A stretch of DNA of 33,755 nucleotides from the NCBI GenBank assembly GCA_026014495.1, contig JAOZIF010000103.1, positions 1 to 33,755 on the forward strand. The letters are read 5' to 3'. This DNA comes from Candidatus Bathyarchaeum sp. Its GTDB lineage: Archaea > Thermoproteota > Bathyarchaeia > Bathyarchaeales > Bathyarchaeaceae. The notes below the pieces were generated by a model, which was given only the letters and a program-made list of their open reading frames with translations, was not told the origin of the DNA and made no database searches. A program made the translations under genes and the position numbers. This document shows positions 1 to 9,673 of the stretch, one piece after another. Numbering within the stretch: position 1 is the stretch's first letter; every line of letters begins with the position of its first letter.

Positions 1-326
1 CAACGGAAGAAAAACGGGGACTGAAAAGGCTCAAGCACACAAAATGAAAAATAACAAAAAGCAATAGTAGCTGTTTTGTTTTTTTCGTTTTTCTCCTCTT
101 AATGCGCGTGCAGGAGCCTCAGCAAACCCCATTTCTTCTGACTTTTCTTAACTTGGATATGTTATGTTCTTTCTTCTCTATTTGGTACACCTCAAAAAAC
201 ATTGTAAACAAAATGAAAAAGAAGCACATGCCAAAAACTAGCAGCTTAGCATCTTAACGGTGTTTCAGCCATAAACTATCAGCGTGTTTGCTAAACAAAA
301 AAAGGGGGATGGAAAGTTTTTTGTTG

Positions 327-518
327 TCATTCCCTTGTTTTTGTGAAATATGATACTGCCAGAACCACCAACGCCATGCCTACTATGCCTTTAACGTCAT
401 TTGGCGAAAACAATTGACTGGCTGGGTCTACAGTCGTCAGGATTGCATCAGCGAGCAAAATTGCAGCGAAAGCTAGCACTATCAATCCTATAATTAGTTT
501 ATCTGTTTTCATAAACAA
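327..518 (-). CDS. small two-TM membrane protein, function unknown
   Basis: 63-aa ORF with two hydrophobic segments (LIIGLIVLAFAAILLADAIL; VKGIVGMALVVLAVSYF); start may be the second Met. Confidence 0.55.
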   Translation of the reverse strand: MFMKTDKLIIGLIVLAFAAILLADAILTTVDPASQLFSPNDVKGIVGMALVVLAVSYFTKTRE

Positions 519-592
519 GCTTTTTCTCGTATTTTCCTTATAGTTTTTACTATAGCTAAACTTTTGACAAAAAAGAGGAAAAAGAAAATATT

Positions 593-871
593 GTGGCTAA
601 CGTGGGTTTGAAAATCAAGTATGGCGTAGAACTGAAAGAAGGAAAAAACAAAGGAAACTTTTCAACAGTTGGAGACAAAGAACACATGCAAATTATTTCA
701 CTGTATGCGGAAGGTAACAGCTACGCGGTAATTTCTGACCAGCTCAGCCGTTCAACAAAGACGATAAGCGACCACATGCGAAAGCACAACAACTCAGTTA
801 AACGAAGTGTCTTATGTCCTGTTTGTCGTAGAGCTGGAGACGAGTTTTGGGGAAAAGAAGTCTTTAAATGA
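593..871 (+). CDS. small helix-turn-helix DNA-binding protein with C-terminal CPxC
   Basis: IISLYAEGNSYAVISDQLSRSTKTISDHMRKHN resembles a resolvase/LuxR-type HTH; CPVC near the C-terminus. Confidence 0.6.
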   Translation: MANVGLKIKYGVELKEGKNKGNFSTVGDKEHMQIISLYAEGNSYAVISDQLSRSTKTISDHMRKHNNSVKRSVLCPVCRRAGDEFWGKEVFK

Positions 872-1034
872 ATAAAAAAATCTTTGAAAACGCATATGTG
901 ATTGAAGTGTTTACCCTCATTTACTTACAACTGAACTCCCCCACAAAAAAAAGAAAAATAATAAAAGAGTAAATTCCTAAATCTAACGTTAAACTAAAAA
1001 TAACAATAAATAACGGTTGGAAGTTAATTAAAAC

Positions 1035-1742
1035 ATGGTTTTCCCAGCCAAAGTTTTTGAAATCAAAGATGAACTTAATTTTGGTTTAACTGTTCAGAAA
1101 CTAAAAGATTTCCGTGAAGAGCAAAGCTACGAGAAGAACAACGGAGAAACCGTGAATCTAGTAACACAAATCTTGGACCTTAGTATTGCAGAGAATCTGA
1201 TTTCAGGCGTTTTAAGTACAGATTTTATGCAAAGCCGCTACTACCAGCGCACCCTAGTTGAAAACCCTGTTACTGAAGAAGCACATTTCTGGGTAACTCG
1301 CTTTGAGAACCGAGCATTTCTGATTGTGGTAGCGCCTTCTGTAGCTCGTGGCGTAAAAAAGCTACTATCCAGTCACGTGGCTAACAAGCTCAGCAAGATT
1401 CTTTTCATAACCCCAAGAGTAATTGTTGAAACAACAATTCCGCACGAAACCCTCAAAACACTTCATGAATCAAATCCACAAGCAACACGCTTAATCTGGT
1501 TTGACCAAGTTGAAATACCCGGAGTAGAAAAGCTGTGCTTAGCAGGTTCAGGTCTTGCTGACACACAACTCTATCAGGATTATCTGGCTCATGGACAGAT
1601 TTGGTACGTGGTTTTTGAGGCACAAGAGCGTGGGCTTACAATGGGAATCACACGAAACAGTGTATTAACCCTTTTTAGTAAGAGCACAAAAGACGACCTT
1701 ATCAATTATATCCGTGAAAACCTTTTGAAGCTAATCGAATAA
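1035..1742 (+). CDS. hypothetical protein (235 aa)
   Basis: Long ORF in intergenic-bounded position; no family recognised. Confidence 0.7.
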   Translation: MVFPAKVFEIKDELNFGLTVQKLKDFREEQSYEKNNGETVNLVTQILDLSIAENLISGVLSTDFMQSRYYQRTLVENPVTEEAHFWVTRFENRAFLIVVAPSVARGVKKLLSSHVANKLSKILFITPRVIVETTIPHETLKTLHESNPQATRLIWFDQVEIPGVEKLCLAGSGLADTQLYQDYLAHGQIWYVVFEAQERGLTMGITRNSVLTLFSKSTKDDLINYIRENLLKLIE

Positions 1743-1748
1743 AGCAAA

Positions 1749-2279
1749 TTATTGTCGCATGTTGTATGCACGTTCTCGCCATCTTTGGTTCCAGCTCTTC
1801 CATCCTGTTTTCACAAGCTTTTCTCTCAGATGTGGTTTTTCTGCAACCCATTCCAAAAAAGTATTGAAACTTCGTTTGCCTTCTAGGCGCTCAAATTCTA
1901 TTCCCACTTCTTTGCACCAGTTAGCGAAGCTACGCTCAACCATTTCCTGAAGCTCTCCAGTGACTTCAATTTCTTCAACTCTGAAACCCTGTTTTCTAAG
2001 GTAGTTGCGCACACTAGAAAGAACATAACCCGAGCATACATTAAAAACGGTTTCATCATCAGGTTGCATAACTTTCACAATCTCTTCTGCAATCTTAACT
2101 GCGTCTTCAAGGTAGCGTTTATTTTGAAAATTAGGCGGCTGGAACGAAGAAATAGGGATTCGACGTTCCATGTACCTGTGTTCTGGAAGTTTCAGGGCGC
2201 CTATTACTACGCCCAATATTAGGTCGCCCCAGCCTGAGTCGTCGATTAGTATCTCTTTTTTGTACAGGAATTTATCCAA
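1749..2279 (-). CDS. uncharacterised archaeal protein, paralogue of 32539-33051; possible RNase H-like fold
   Basis: IDDSGWGDLILGVVIGA motif; shared CxGY, GExQxxxE and KTGW motifs with the second paralogue. Confidence 0.75.
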   Translation of the reverse strand: MDKFLYKKEILIDDSGWGDLILGVVIGALKLPEHRYMERRIPISSFQPPNFQNKRYLEDAVKIAEEIVKVMQPDDETVFNVCSGYVLSSVRNYLRKQGFRVEEIEVTGELQEMVERSFANWCKEVGIEFERLEGKRSFNTFLEWVAEKPHLREKLVKTGWKSWNQRWRERAYNMRQ

Positions 2280-2365
2280 TTCTAGAACCTACCTGAAGAA
2301 TGATGATGTGATTTAAAAAAGAATAAAGGGGGTAAACCGTAAAAAAGTTGCCTATTGCATATATT

Positions 2366-2950
2366 TTACTTGTTTACTGGACATAAGGGCAGAATTGTTC
2401 TGTCGTATGTTTCGTTTAGAACCTCAGCAATTCCTGTGTAGATTGCGCTTGCTCCACAGATTATTCCTTCAATTCCCGCGATTGTTTGCAGGTCTGCGTT
2501 GCCTGTCACTCGATATGCTGCTAACAAGAAGAACAGTATAACTAAACTGCCAAAGACGAACTGTATTGCACGATTCTTTTTGATTGTTCCACAGAACATC
2601 AGTAACGTGAACATGCCCCACATAAAGAAGTATGCCGCCATAGCTGTATCACTTGGTGCTGTAACTGCTGGAGACAGAAGTGTAAAGTTGGGAAGCAGTA
2701 GCAAGATTACAAGAGACCACCAGAATAAACCGTAAGAACTGAAAGCAAGAGTACCAAAGGTGTTTCCCTTTTTGAATTCCATTGCCCCAGCAATCACTTG
2801 GGCTAACCCGCCGTACACTAGTCCCATTGCAAGTATCATGCTGCCTAGTGAATATAGACCTGCGTTGTGTAAGTTAAGAAGTACTGTAGTCATTCCAAAT
2901 CCTAATAACCCTAGAGGTGCTGGATTTGCTAGTTTATCACCCATTATCAT
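2366..2950 (-). CDS. GPR1/FUN34/YaaH (SatP) family acetate/succinate transporter
   Basis: [24 protein letters not shown] and [32 protein letters not shown] are family signatures; six TM segments. Confidence 0.93.
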   Translation of the reverse strand: MIMGDKLANPAPLGLLGFGMTTVLLNLHNAGLYSLGSMILAMGLVYGGLAQVIAGAMEFKKGNTFGTLAFSSYGLFWWSLVILLLLPNFTLLSPAVTAPSDTAMAAYFFMWGMFTLLMFCGTIKKNRAIQFVFGSLVILFFLLAAYRVTGNADLQTIAGIEGIICGASAIYTGIAEVLNETYDRTILPLCPVNK

Positions 2951-3170
2951 TTCACTCTTGTTTGAGTTTGGGGTTTACTAAGATTTGCTAAATATAAGTT
3001 TTCGCTAGGAAGAGATTCATTTATGTGAAATCTGCGTTTTCTGAGAAGACACTATCCCTTTTGTTCATAAAAATGCTTATTTGGCGCGAGTTTTTTGTTT
3101 TTAAGTCTGTTCCACTAAAAGAACAAATTGTTCTCTAAGCAGAGTTATTTAGAAGTTTGAAGTAATACAG

Positions 3171-3998
3171 TTGTGGAGCTTGACTGAAATGAAAAATAGC
3201 ATAAAACTTTTTCCAGGAACCATTATTGGATTGATACTGGGAATTCTTGTGGCTGTGCCTCTACTGTATACAACTGTTGTGGTCGCCCCTATCACATCCT
3301 CAAGTAGTTCTGGGTTATGTGATGTTGAGATAGTGTATGCGTACCTTGAACGACAGAATACAACCGTGGTAACTGTTGGTTATGATGAAGATACTGGGAG
3401 ATCAATCACTGAAGAACTGGATGAACCAAATGTGCGAGCAATAGCTGTAATCAATGTTACACGTAATTTTGCAATAGTAACTCCTAGTATCGCTGAACTT
3501 TGGGTGTATCAAGTTGAGTTTTACACTGATAAAGGCAGCATTTCAAATGTAACTTACTACATGGGCGTTCTTTCTGAGGAGCCACCAGCGTTAAATTCGC
3601 TAGATGACCTTCATTCTTCACCTTTTCAGATAACAATGAATCAACTTATGAACTACTCTAGCTACATACCCGAAATATACAGCGGTGAAAACGGCGGAGG
3701 TGGAGTCTATACCTATTGGCCTATCGGTAATCCAGTTACTCAGTTTTTGCCAGCGGGTGACAACGATTGGGTTTCTGCTGTTGACACGTCCGAGACGATC
3801 TTCGTACGCGTGAAAGAGCTCGGTTGGATAGTATATGGTGATTCTACTGAGGTTGTTGTTCTACCTGAACCTAATGTCCTTGCGGATGTTCAACTGGACA
3901 TTTATAATTATGGATACCTGCATAACATTGGCATGTCTAATGAGCATCTAGCCGAAATTGAACTGCTTGACCCAGCACCATGGGATTTCTATGAATAA
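3171..3998 (+). CDS. membrane-anchored or secreted protein, function unknown
   Basis: N-terminal hydrophobic segment FPGTIIGLILGILVAVPLLY; likely start at Met7 (3189). Confidence 0.7.
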   Translation: MWSLTEMKNSIKLFPGTIIGLILGILVAVPLLYTTVVVAPITSSSSSGLCDVEIVYAYLERQNTTVVTVGYDEDTGRSITEELDEPNVRAIAVINVTRNFAIVTPSIAELWVYQVEFYTDKGSISNVTYYMGVLSEEPPALNSLDDLHSSPFQITMNQLMNYSSYIPEIYSGENGGGGVYTYWPIGNPVTQFLPAGDNDWVSAVDTSETIFVRVKELGWIVYGDSTEVVVLPEPNVLADVQLDIYNYGYLHNIGMSNEHLAEIELLDPAPWDFYE

Positions 3999-4025
3999 AT
4001 AGAACCATGAAATGAGGACAATACA

Positions 4026-4472
4026 GTGGCGAATGATGACAACACAGAGCTTGAGGGCACAACATTCACTGTGTACACCTACGTAGTCAAAGAAAACAAT
4101 CCTGTAGGTCCACGTGAAGTCATGCGAGGTGTGAACCTAAGTAGCCCCAGCGTAGCTTACAGGCATCTCCAAAAACTTGAAGATTTGGGCTTGCTAGAGA
4201 AGAACGCGGCAGGCAGGTACATCATAAAAGAGAAAGCAAAAATCAGTGGGTACCTGTGGGTTGGCAGAACACTGGTGCCCAGGCTCATTTTTTATTCCCT
4301 TTTTTTCACTGGATTATTGAGTGCAGAAATCGCCAGTGTTCTAATCCGTTATTTAACATATGGGCTGTTCCCTGATGTGCTTCTTGTTTATCTCACATTG
4401 ATAACTGCAATTGCTCTGATGCTGTTCTTGATTGAAGGGCTATCTTTGAGGAAAAAAGCAATCCTTGAGTAA
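4026..4472 (+). CDS. winged-helix DNA-binding protein with C-terminal TM segments (membrane-tethered regulator)
   Basis: GTG start; wHTH (VGPREVMRGVNLSSPSVAYRHLQKLEDLGLLEKNAAGRYII) followed by hydrophobic helices. Confidence 0.75.
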   Translation: MANDDNTELEGTTFTVYTYVVKENNPVGPREVMRGVNLSSPSVAYRHLQKLEDLGLLEKNAAGRYIIKEKAKISGYLWVGRTLVPRLIFYSLFFTGLLSAEIASVLIRYLTYGLFPDVLLVYLTLITAIALMLFLIEGLSLRKKAILE

Positions 4473-4571
4473 CCTGTACATCCTGTAAAACTCTTTTTTT
4501 GTTCATTCTTCATAAATGTCTGTTTTGTAATAGTATATGCTGGATAGATAGGAAAAGGTGAATGTGACAAT

Positions 4572-5324
4572 TTGGTGAATCGGAGACGTCGATACCGTCG
4601 CGGGTACCCCGTTGCGGTTCTTGTAGGTTTTGAAGATACTCATGCGCTGTTGTGGCACATATTTAGTCGTGTAGTTAAGCCATCATTTAGGTTAGAGCTT
4701 AACGGAAAAAGAACAGACGAAAAGGTTTTGTACAATTTTCATGAATCAGTCATTGACGCCATAAAACCTGTGCTTAAAGAGGGAGTAAGAAGTGTTGTTG
4801 TTTCAGCTCCAGCAAGAACAACCTACGCCGCAGACTTTTTAGAGCACATAAAAAAACATCACATGTATCTGATTCAATCAAGAAGCACAAACAGAGCAAA
4901 TTTCGGTGAATTAATTGGCTCTGCGGATGATCAAATCAAGGTTGCTGAACTGGTTAAAACCACGGAATTCACGAAAATAATCGAGCAAACAACTTCTGAA
5001 GAAGCTGACCAAATTGTTGACAGTTTGGAGAAGCACCTTTATGGTTCAGGAGACAACTCTGTTGTTCTGTATTCCTTAAAAGAAATCGAAGACACAATCT
5101 ATGCCAGAGAAAAAAAGAAGTTAACACGAACAGAGTATCTGCTACTCACAGACAAGTATCTGTCAGAAAGTAAACAAAAGAGCCGAATTCACAGACTGCT
5201 ACAGATAGCTAAGAACAAAAAAGTGAAAACACGTGTAATAGACGCTGAGACTTCAGCAGGCAACAGGGTCAACCAGTTTGGAGGCATAGTTTTCTTTTCT
5301 AGACCAAACTATTCAACTGCGTGA
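4572..5324 (+). CDS. eRF1/Pelota-superfamily protein (domains 2-3 like), lacking a recognisable GGQ
   Basis: VRSVVVSAPARTTYAADFLEHIKKH resembles the release-factor domain 2 GPGxxK region; SVVLYSLKEIEDTI...TRVIDAETSAGNRVNQFGGIVFFSR resembles domain 3. Confidence 0.7.
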   Translation: MVNRRRRYRRGYPVAVLVGFEDTHALLWHIFSRVVKPSFRLELNGKRTDEKVLYNFHESVIDAIKPVLKEGVRSVVVSAPARTTYAADFLEHIKKHHMYLIQSRSTNRANFGELIGSADDQIKVAELVKTTEFTKIIEQTTSEEADQIVDSLEKHLYGSGDNSVVLYSLKEIEDTIYAREKKKLTRTEYLLLTDKYLSESKQKSRIHRLLQIAKNKKVKTRVIDAETSAGNRVNQFGGIVFFSRPNYSTA

Positions 5325-5336
5325 CTAACCTAAACT

Positions 5337-5993
5337 TTAGTCAGTGAACATTGCCTTGATTAGTATAACATCTTCTACTGGCATTTCATTGTATGTTTCC
5401 ACGTTTGAGATTGCATCAACAACATCCATGCCGTCGATTACTTCGCCAAAAACTGAATAGTCCTCATCTAGGTAATTGTTATCAACAACGTTAATGTAGA
5501 ACTGGCTACTTGCCGAATTTTTTAGAACAGCACCTGTTGAGTCACTTTGTTTTGCCATTGCTATGGTGCCCCTGTTATTTTCGTTTGTGTCCGTAAATTC
5601 GTCTTCTATATTAGCTACTGTTCCTCCAGACCAGTCTCCAGTTGTTGGGTCACCGCCCTGAATCATAAAATCTGCAATCACTCTGTGAAATGTTGTATTA
5701 TCATACGCACCCTGTTCCACTAGATTTTTGAAATTTTCTGTTGTGATAGGCATGTCATCACGTAACTGGATTGTAATGTTGCCCATGCTTGTTGTAAGCA
5801 GAACTTTCATTGAAGTGGAAACAGTATCATCAATCAAATCATCATCTTCGTTTGGGTCAACATTGTCTGTCATCATAACCATAACTGCTCCAATTATTAT
5901 TGCAACAACAGCCAACAGGGCAATAGCTACTATTATTTTTGTGTTGCTTTTCTTTTTGCGCTGTCTACGTTTGCGATATTTACTGGAAGTCAT
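5337..5993 (-). CDS. cyclophilin-type peptidyl-prolyl isomerase with N-terminal TM anchor
   Basis: NFKNLVEQGAYDNTTFHRVIADFMIQGGDPTTGDWSGG; NSASSQFYINVVDNNYLDEDYSVFGEVIDGMDVVDAI. Confidence 0.96.
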   Translation of the reverse strand: MTSSKYRKRRQRKKKSNTKIIVAIALLAVVAIIIGAVMVMMTDNVDPNEDDDLIDDTVSTSMKVLLTTSMGNITIQLRDDMPITTENFKNLVEQGAYDNTTFHRVIADFMIQGGDPTTGDWSGGTVANIEDEFTDTNENNRGTIAMAKQSDSTGAVLKNSASSQFYINVVDNNYLDEDYSVFGEVIDGMDVVDAISNVETYNEMPVEDVILIKAMFTD

Positions 5994-6066
5994 ATCACAC
6001 GCTTATGATGTCCCATAATTTAAATCATAGGGAATAACACCCAAAAATATGTGCAACTATGTTGCA

Positions 6067-6351
6067 TCAAATGCCTAACTCTTCTTCAACCTCTTCTTTT
6101 CCGCGTTGCAGCTCCTCAACTTGTTCCTTATCTTCTCTTAGCAGCAAAGTATGGAATTCACCCATGTGTGTTTTTTCTTCTTTTGCTACATCCAGCAACA
6201 CTTCGCGAAGTGATTCATTTTCCGTTGCTGCAGCCAACTGCTCATACAAACTTACAGCATCCAACTCAGCAATAATTGCCAGTCTCAAAATTTCACGGTC
6301 AGTAAATTTTTTTCCAACTTTTTCAATTTTAATCGGCTTTTCTGATAACAT
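6067..6351 (-). CDS. ferritin-like/rubrerythrin-family protein, encapsulin-associated type
   Basis: EILRLAIIAELDAVSLYEQLAAATENESLREVLLDVAKEEKTHMGEFHTLLL: E...ExxH diiron-type helices, resembling the N-terminal domain of the Pyrococcus encapsulin fusion as I recall it. Confidence 0.85.
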   Translation of the reverse strand: MLSEKPIKIEKVGKKFTDREILRLAIIAELDAVSLYEQLAAATENESLREVLLDVAKEEKTHMGEFHTLLLREDKEQVEELQRGKEEVEEELGI

Positions 6352-6500
6352 AATTATTCACCTGTATACAACAAGGAATAATAACAATGATAACATTTTC
6401 GCCACGCCAAAATATTCGTACAACCCGAAACATAAACATAATAATTATTCAAGCAACATTTACTAACTGCTATACAACTTCTCTTAGGGAGGCACGGTGA

Positions 6501-7673
6501 TTGGCAGGTAAACCATTAGTTTCAATCGTATCTGCTGGCTTATCCAAGTTTGGACGCCGCGAAGGAACAATGTGTAGAGAACTTTTTGCTGAAGCAACCA
6601 AAGAATCATTTGACAGATGTTCTAATCTTGACCCCATAAAAGACATTGAAGCTTTGTTTGTTGGTCACATGGGTGAATCCTATGAACACCAAGGACACAC
6701 TGGACCCACATTAGCAGACTGGACGGGTTTACTACCAAAACCTGCAATACGAATAGAATCTGCATGTGCTTCATCTGGTTCAGCCCTTAGAACTGGAATA
6801 ATGGCAATACTTTCTGGACTACACAAAATAGTAATGGTTGGCGGCGTAGAAAAAATGACACACCGCACAACAGCAGAAGTAACTGAATATTTGGCTATGG
6901 CATCAGATATGCCCTTTGAGCAGTGGAATGGAATAACATTTCCTGGACTGTATGCCCTTATGGCTACAGCACACATGAACAAGTACGGCACAACCGAAGA
7001 ACAGATGGCTCAAGTCGCAATTAAGAACCATCACAACGGAACATTGAACCCAAAAGCTCATATGCAAAAAGAAATTACCCTAGAAAAAGCCATGAACTCA
7101 AAGGTTGTTGCATGGCCCCTAAAACTCTATGACTGCTCACTGATAACTGACGGCGCCAGTTGCCTAATTTTAACTCGCCCCAATATCGCAAAGAAATACA
7201 CAGATACTCCAGTTGACATAATTGGTTCTGGACAGGCAAGCGATACAATAGGTCTGTATGAACGAGAAACACTCACGTCACTTAAAGCTGCAAAAATTGC
7301 TGGACAAAACGCCTACAATATGGCAGGATTAAAACCCAAAGATGTGAATGTAGCAGAGGTTCATGACTGCTTCACAATAGCCGAGCTACTAGCATACGAA
7401 GACCTAGGTTTTTGCAGTTCGGGAGAAGGCGGAAAAATGATACAACAAGGAACAACTGAACTGGGAGGAAAGCTTCCAGTGAACACTAGTGGAGGATTGA
7501 AATCTAAAGGGCATCCTGTTGGAGCAACTGGCACCGCCCAAGCATACGAAATCTATTTACAACTAACAAATCAGGCTCAAAACAGACAAGTTGAGGGGGC
7601 AACAATAGGGTTAACCCATAATGTCGGAGGCTCTGGAGCCACAGCTAGCGTACACATTTACAGGAGAAACTAA
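6501..7673 (+). CDS. thiolase family protein (acetyl-CoA acetyltransferase-like)
   Basis: TTG start; ESACASSGSALRTG active-site Cys region; EVHDCFTIAELLAYEDLGFC; NTSGGLKSKGHPVGATG. Confidence 0.95.
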   Translation: MAGKPLVSIVSAGLSKFGRREGTMCRELFAEATKESFDRCSNLDPIKDIEALFVGHMGESYEHQGHTGPTLADWTGLLPKPAIRIESACASSGSALRTGIMAILSGLHKIVMVGGVEKMTHRTTAEVTEYLAMASDMPFEQWNGITFPGLYALMATAHMNKYGTTEEQMAQVAIKNHHNGTLNPKAHMQKEITLEKAMNSKVVAWPLKLYDCSLITDGASCLILTRPNIAKKYTDTPVDIIGSGQASDTIGLYERETLTSLKAAKIAGQNAYNMAGLKPKDVNVAEVHDCFTIAELLAYEDLGFCSSGEGGKMIQQGTTELGGKLPVNTSGGLKSKGHPVGATGTAQAYEIYLQLTNQAQNRQVEGATIGLTHNVGGSGATASVHIYRRN

Positions 7674-7675
7674 AA

Positions 7676-8074
7676 ATGTCTGATGAACAACAATTTACAA
7701 TATCAACATTCTATAACTTTGTAAATGAAAAGCGTCTTATGGCTGCCAAGTGCAGCGCATGTGGTAATGTTATTCTGCCGCCAAAACCAATGTGCACCCA
7801 GTGTCTGTCCACCGACTTGAATTGGATTGAGCTGGAATGTTCGGGGAAATTGGTTAGTTATACAGTTATCCATGTTGCACCAGAGCAGTTTCAGTCTTTG
7901 GCCCCATACATTGTTGGCATCGTAGAGTTCAAGAACGGTCTTCGTTTACCTGGAATGATTAATGATGTACATTTTGAAGACGTCAAAATAGGAATGGACC
8001 TCAAACTTTGTTTTGGCACATCAACTTCATCGCAATGGCCTAGCTGGAGCAGATACTTCTTTAGACCCGTTTAA
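7676..8074 (+). CDS. DUF35 OB-fold/Zn-ribbon protein, thiolase partner
   Basis: CSACGNVILPPKPMCTQC zinc ribbon; immediately downstream of the thiolase. Confidence 0.95.
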   Translation: MSDEQQFTISTFYNFVNEKRLMAAKCSACGNVILPPKPMCTQCLSTDLNWIELECSGKLVSYTVIHVAPEQFQSLAPYIVGIVEFKNGLRLPGMINDVHFEDVKIGMDLKLCFGTSTSSQWPSWSRYFFRPV

Positions 8075-8085
8075 TAATCTCTATT

Positions 8086-9540
8086 TTATTCTTTTTCAAA
8101 GCGATAAGATAGTTTTCCTTTTTTGCTTGTTTTTTGGATGGTCATAGTAAATTGGGCTCCTTTTCCATGGTTACCTGTTTCCTGTATTTCCCAGCCGTAA
8201 GCGTCACAAATTTTTCGTATTAAATATAGCCCGTAGCCTGTGCCTTTACCATAACCTTCACCAAAGATTCTTTCTTTCTCATCATCTGGTATTCCAATCC
8301 CGTTATCCTCATAAATCAGCCTCAACTGCTTTTTTTCATCTCTATACTCTACTTTAATTTGACTAACAGTTTCTCCATGCTCCAACGAGTTGTGAATTAG
8401 ATTATAGAACAGTTGCCTGAGCAACGAATCCGCCAGAACAGTCAATCTTGAACACTTGTTCACAAATCTTATGTTTTCTACTCCAGAAAACAGCATAGAC
8501 GCTTCGTTAAAGACCTTTTCTACATTTGAGTACGCTAATTCTTCAATACCTAGCATCTCATAGGAACGTGCAAACTCGAAAATTTGCTCCATTTGATCTA
8601 CTGCTGATTCAACGGATTGTAAGTATTCTAAGGCATTATTGTCTTCAGGTAACACTCTTTTAGCCAGATATATGTTGTTTAATATAACCGAAAGTTTATT
8701 TCGCGCGTCATGTCGCGTCAATCTGCCGACAACGCCTAACTTCTCATTAATCATCACTAGTTCGTTTATTGTCACCTCTAAGGAATTCCAAGCAGTTACA
8801 TTTTCAGAAATGTTTCGGCCATAAACGTTTGCGTATCCCTCTTTAGGTATCGGTGCAATCACAAATGAGAACAGTTGATTGTTACATTCAATTTCAACCT
8901 CTTCAGTCAAACCTGAACGAAGAGCACTAGCAACTGACTGTCGGAGCCCTTCGGGTACAAATTGCTTATTTTCTTTATTCAACTCACAGTTATGTTGTTG
9001 GGCCGATTTATTTGCATAACAAATCAACCCATCTGTGGTGACACGCAAAACAGGATTAGGATTCTCAGAAGGAAACTTAGCGATGTTACGAAGTTGTTTT
9101 TCTGCCTTCTTGGCTTTAACCGCTTTTTTGATGCTATGCGCAAGTTCCACATATAATGTGTTTTTATTTCCATTTTTGTTGAAGTACCGCTCTACATCAC
9201 GAGTAATAGCTTCAATCGCCACTTCTTCTCTACTTTCTCCAGTAAATAAAACAAACGGGACATCATTTCCATTGGCTCTTAATTCCTCTAATAAGTCTAA
9301 CCCAGTTTTTTCAGGCAACTGATAATCAGAAACAATCACATCATACTGGTGTTGTGCAATTTTTTGTTGGGCTTCTCTGACTGATAATGCAGTTTCTATT
9401 TGGAACAAACCCTGCTTTTCTAAATACCGTTTAGAGCTGATTAAAAAATCCTCATCATCATCTACATGCAAAACACGTATAATCTCATTGGTTAGCCATA
9501 ACTCAGTTTTTGGTAACTGTTCACTAGGTAGTTCTGTCAT
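8086..9540 (-). CDS. signal-transduction histidine kinase with N-terminal receiver and PAS domains
   Basis: REC: VLHVDDDEDF...VIVSDYQLPEKTGLDLLEEL; phosphoacceptor GRLTRHDARNKL; HATPase: FYNLIHNSLEHG...YEDNGIGIPDDEKERIFGEGYGKGTGYGLYL. Confidence 0.95.
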   Translation of the reverse strand: MTELPSEQLPKTELWLTNEIIRVLHVDDDEDFLISSKRYLEKQGLFQIETALSVREAQQKIAQHQYDVIVSDYQLPEKTGLDLLEELRANGNDVPFVLFTGESREEVAIEAITRDVERYFNKNGNKNTLYVELAHSIKKAVKAKKAEKQLRNIAKFPSENPNPVLRVTTDGLICYANKSAQQHNCELNKENKQFVPEGLRQSVASALRSGLTEEVEIECNNQLFSFVIAPIPKEGYANVYGRNISENVTAWNSLEVTINELVMINEKLGVVGRLTRHDARNKLSVILNNIYLAKRVLPEDNNALEYLQSVESAVDQMEQIFEFARSYEMLGIEELAYSNVEKVFNEASMLFSGVENIRFVNKCSRLTVLADSLLRQLFYNLIHNSLEHGETVSQIKVEYRDEKKQLRLIYEDNGIGIPDDEKERIFGEGYGKGTGYGLYLIRKICDAYGWEIQETGNHGKGAQFTMTIQKTSKKGKLSYRFEKE

Positions 9541-9673
9541 GTTCTACTCCAGCATTCTAACTTTAAAACGCATTAAACTTGAAGATTTAGTCTCAATTTA
9601 ATGAAATCTAGCTATAACCATTATGACCTCGGGGTATAGAGCGTTAATCCTGTTAAATCAGATTCAGAACACC

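Noticed and set aside
2295-2325. Possible box C/D sRNA (CTGA...ATGATGATG)
   Set aside because: Only one C-like and one D-like box in D'-C' order; no terminal boxes or closing stem found.
6051-6466. Plus-strand ORFs of 74 and 135 aa
   Set aside because: Antisense to the ferritin-like gene; Ser/Leu-rich shadow composition.
8639-9322. Plus-strand ORFs of 61-95 aa
   Set aside because: Antisense to the well-supported histidine kinase gene; low-complexity shadow translations.
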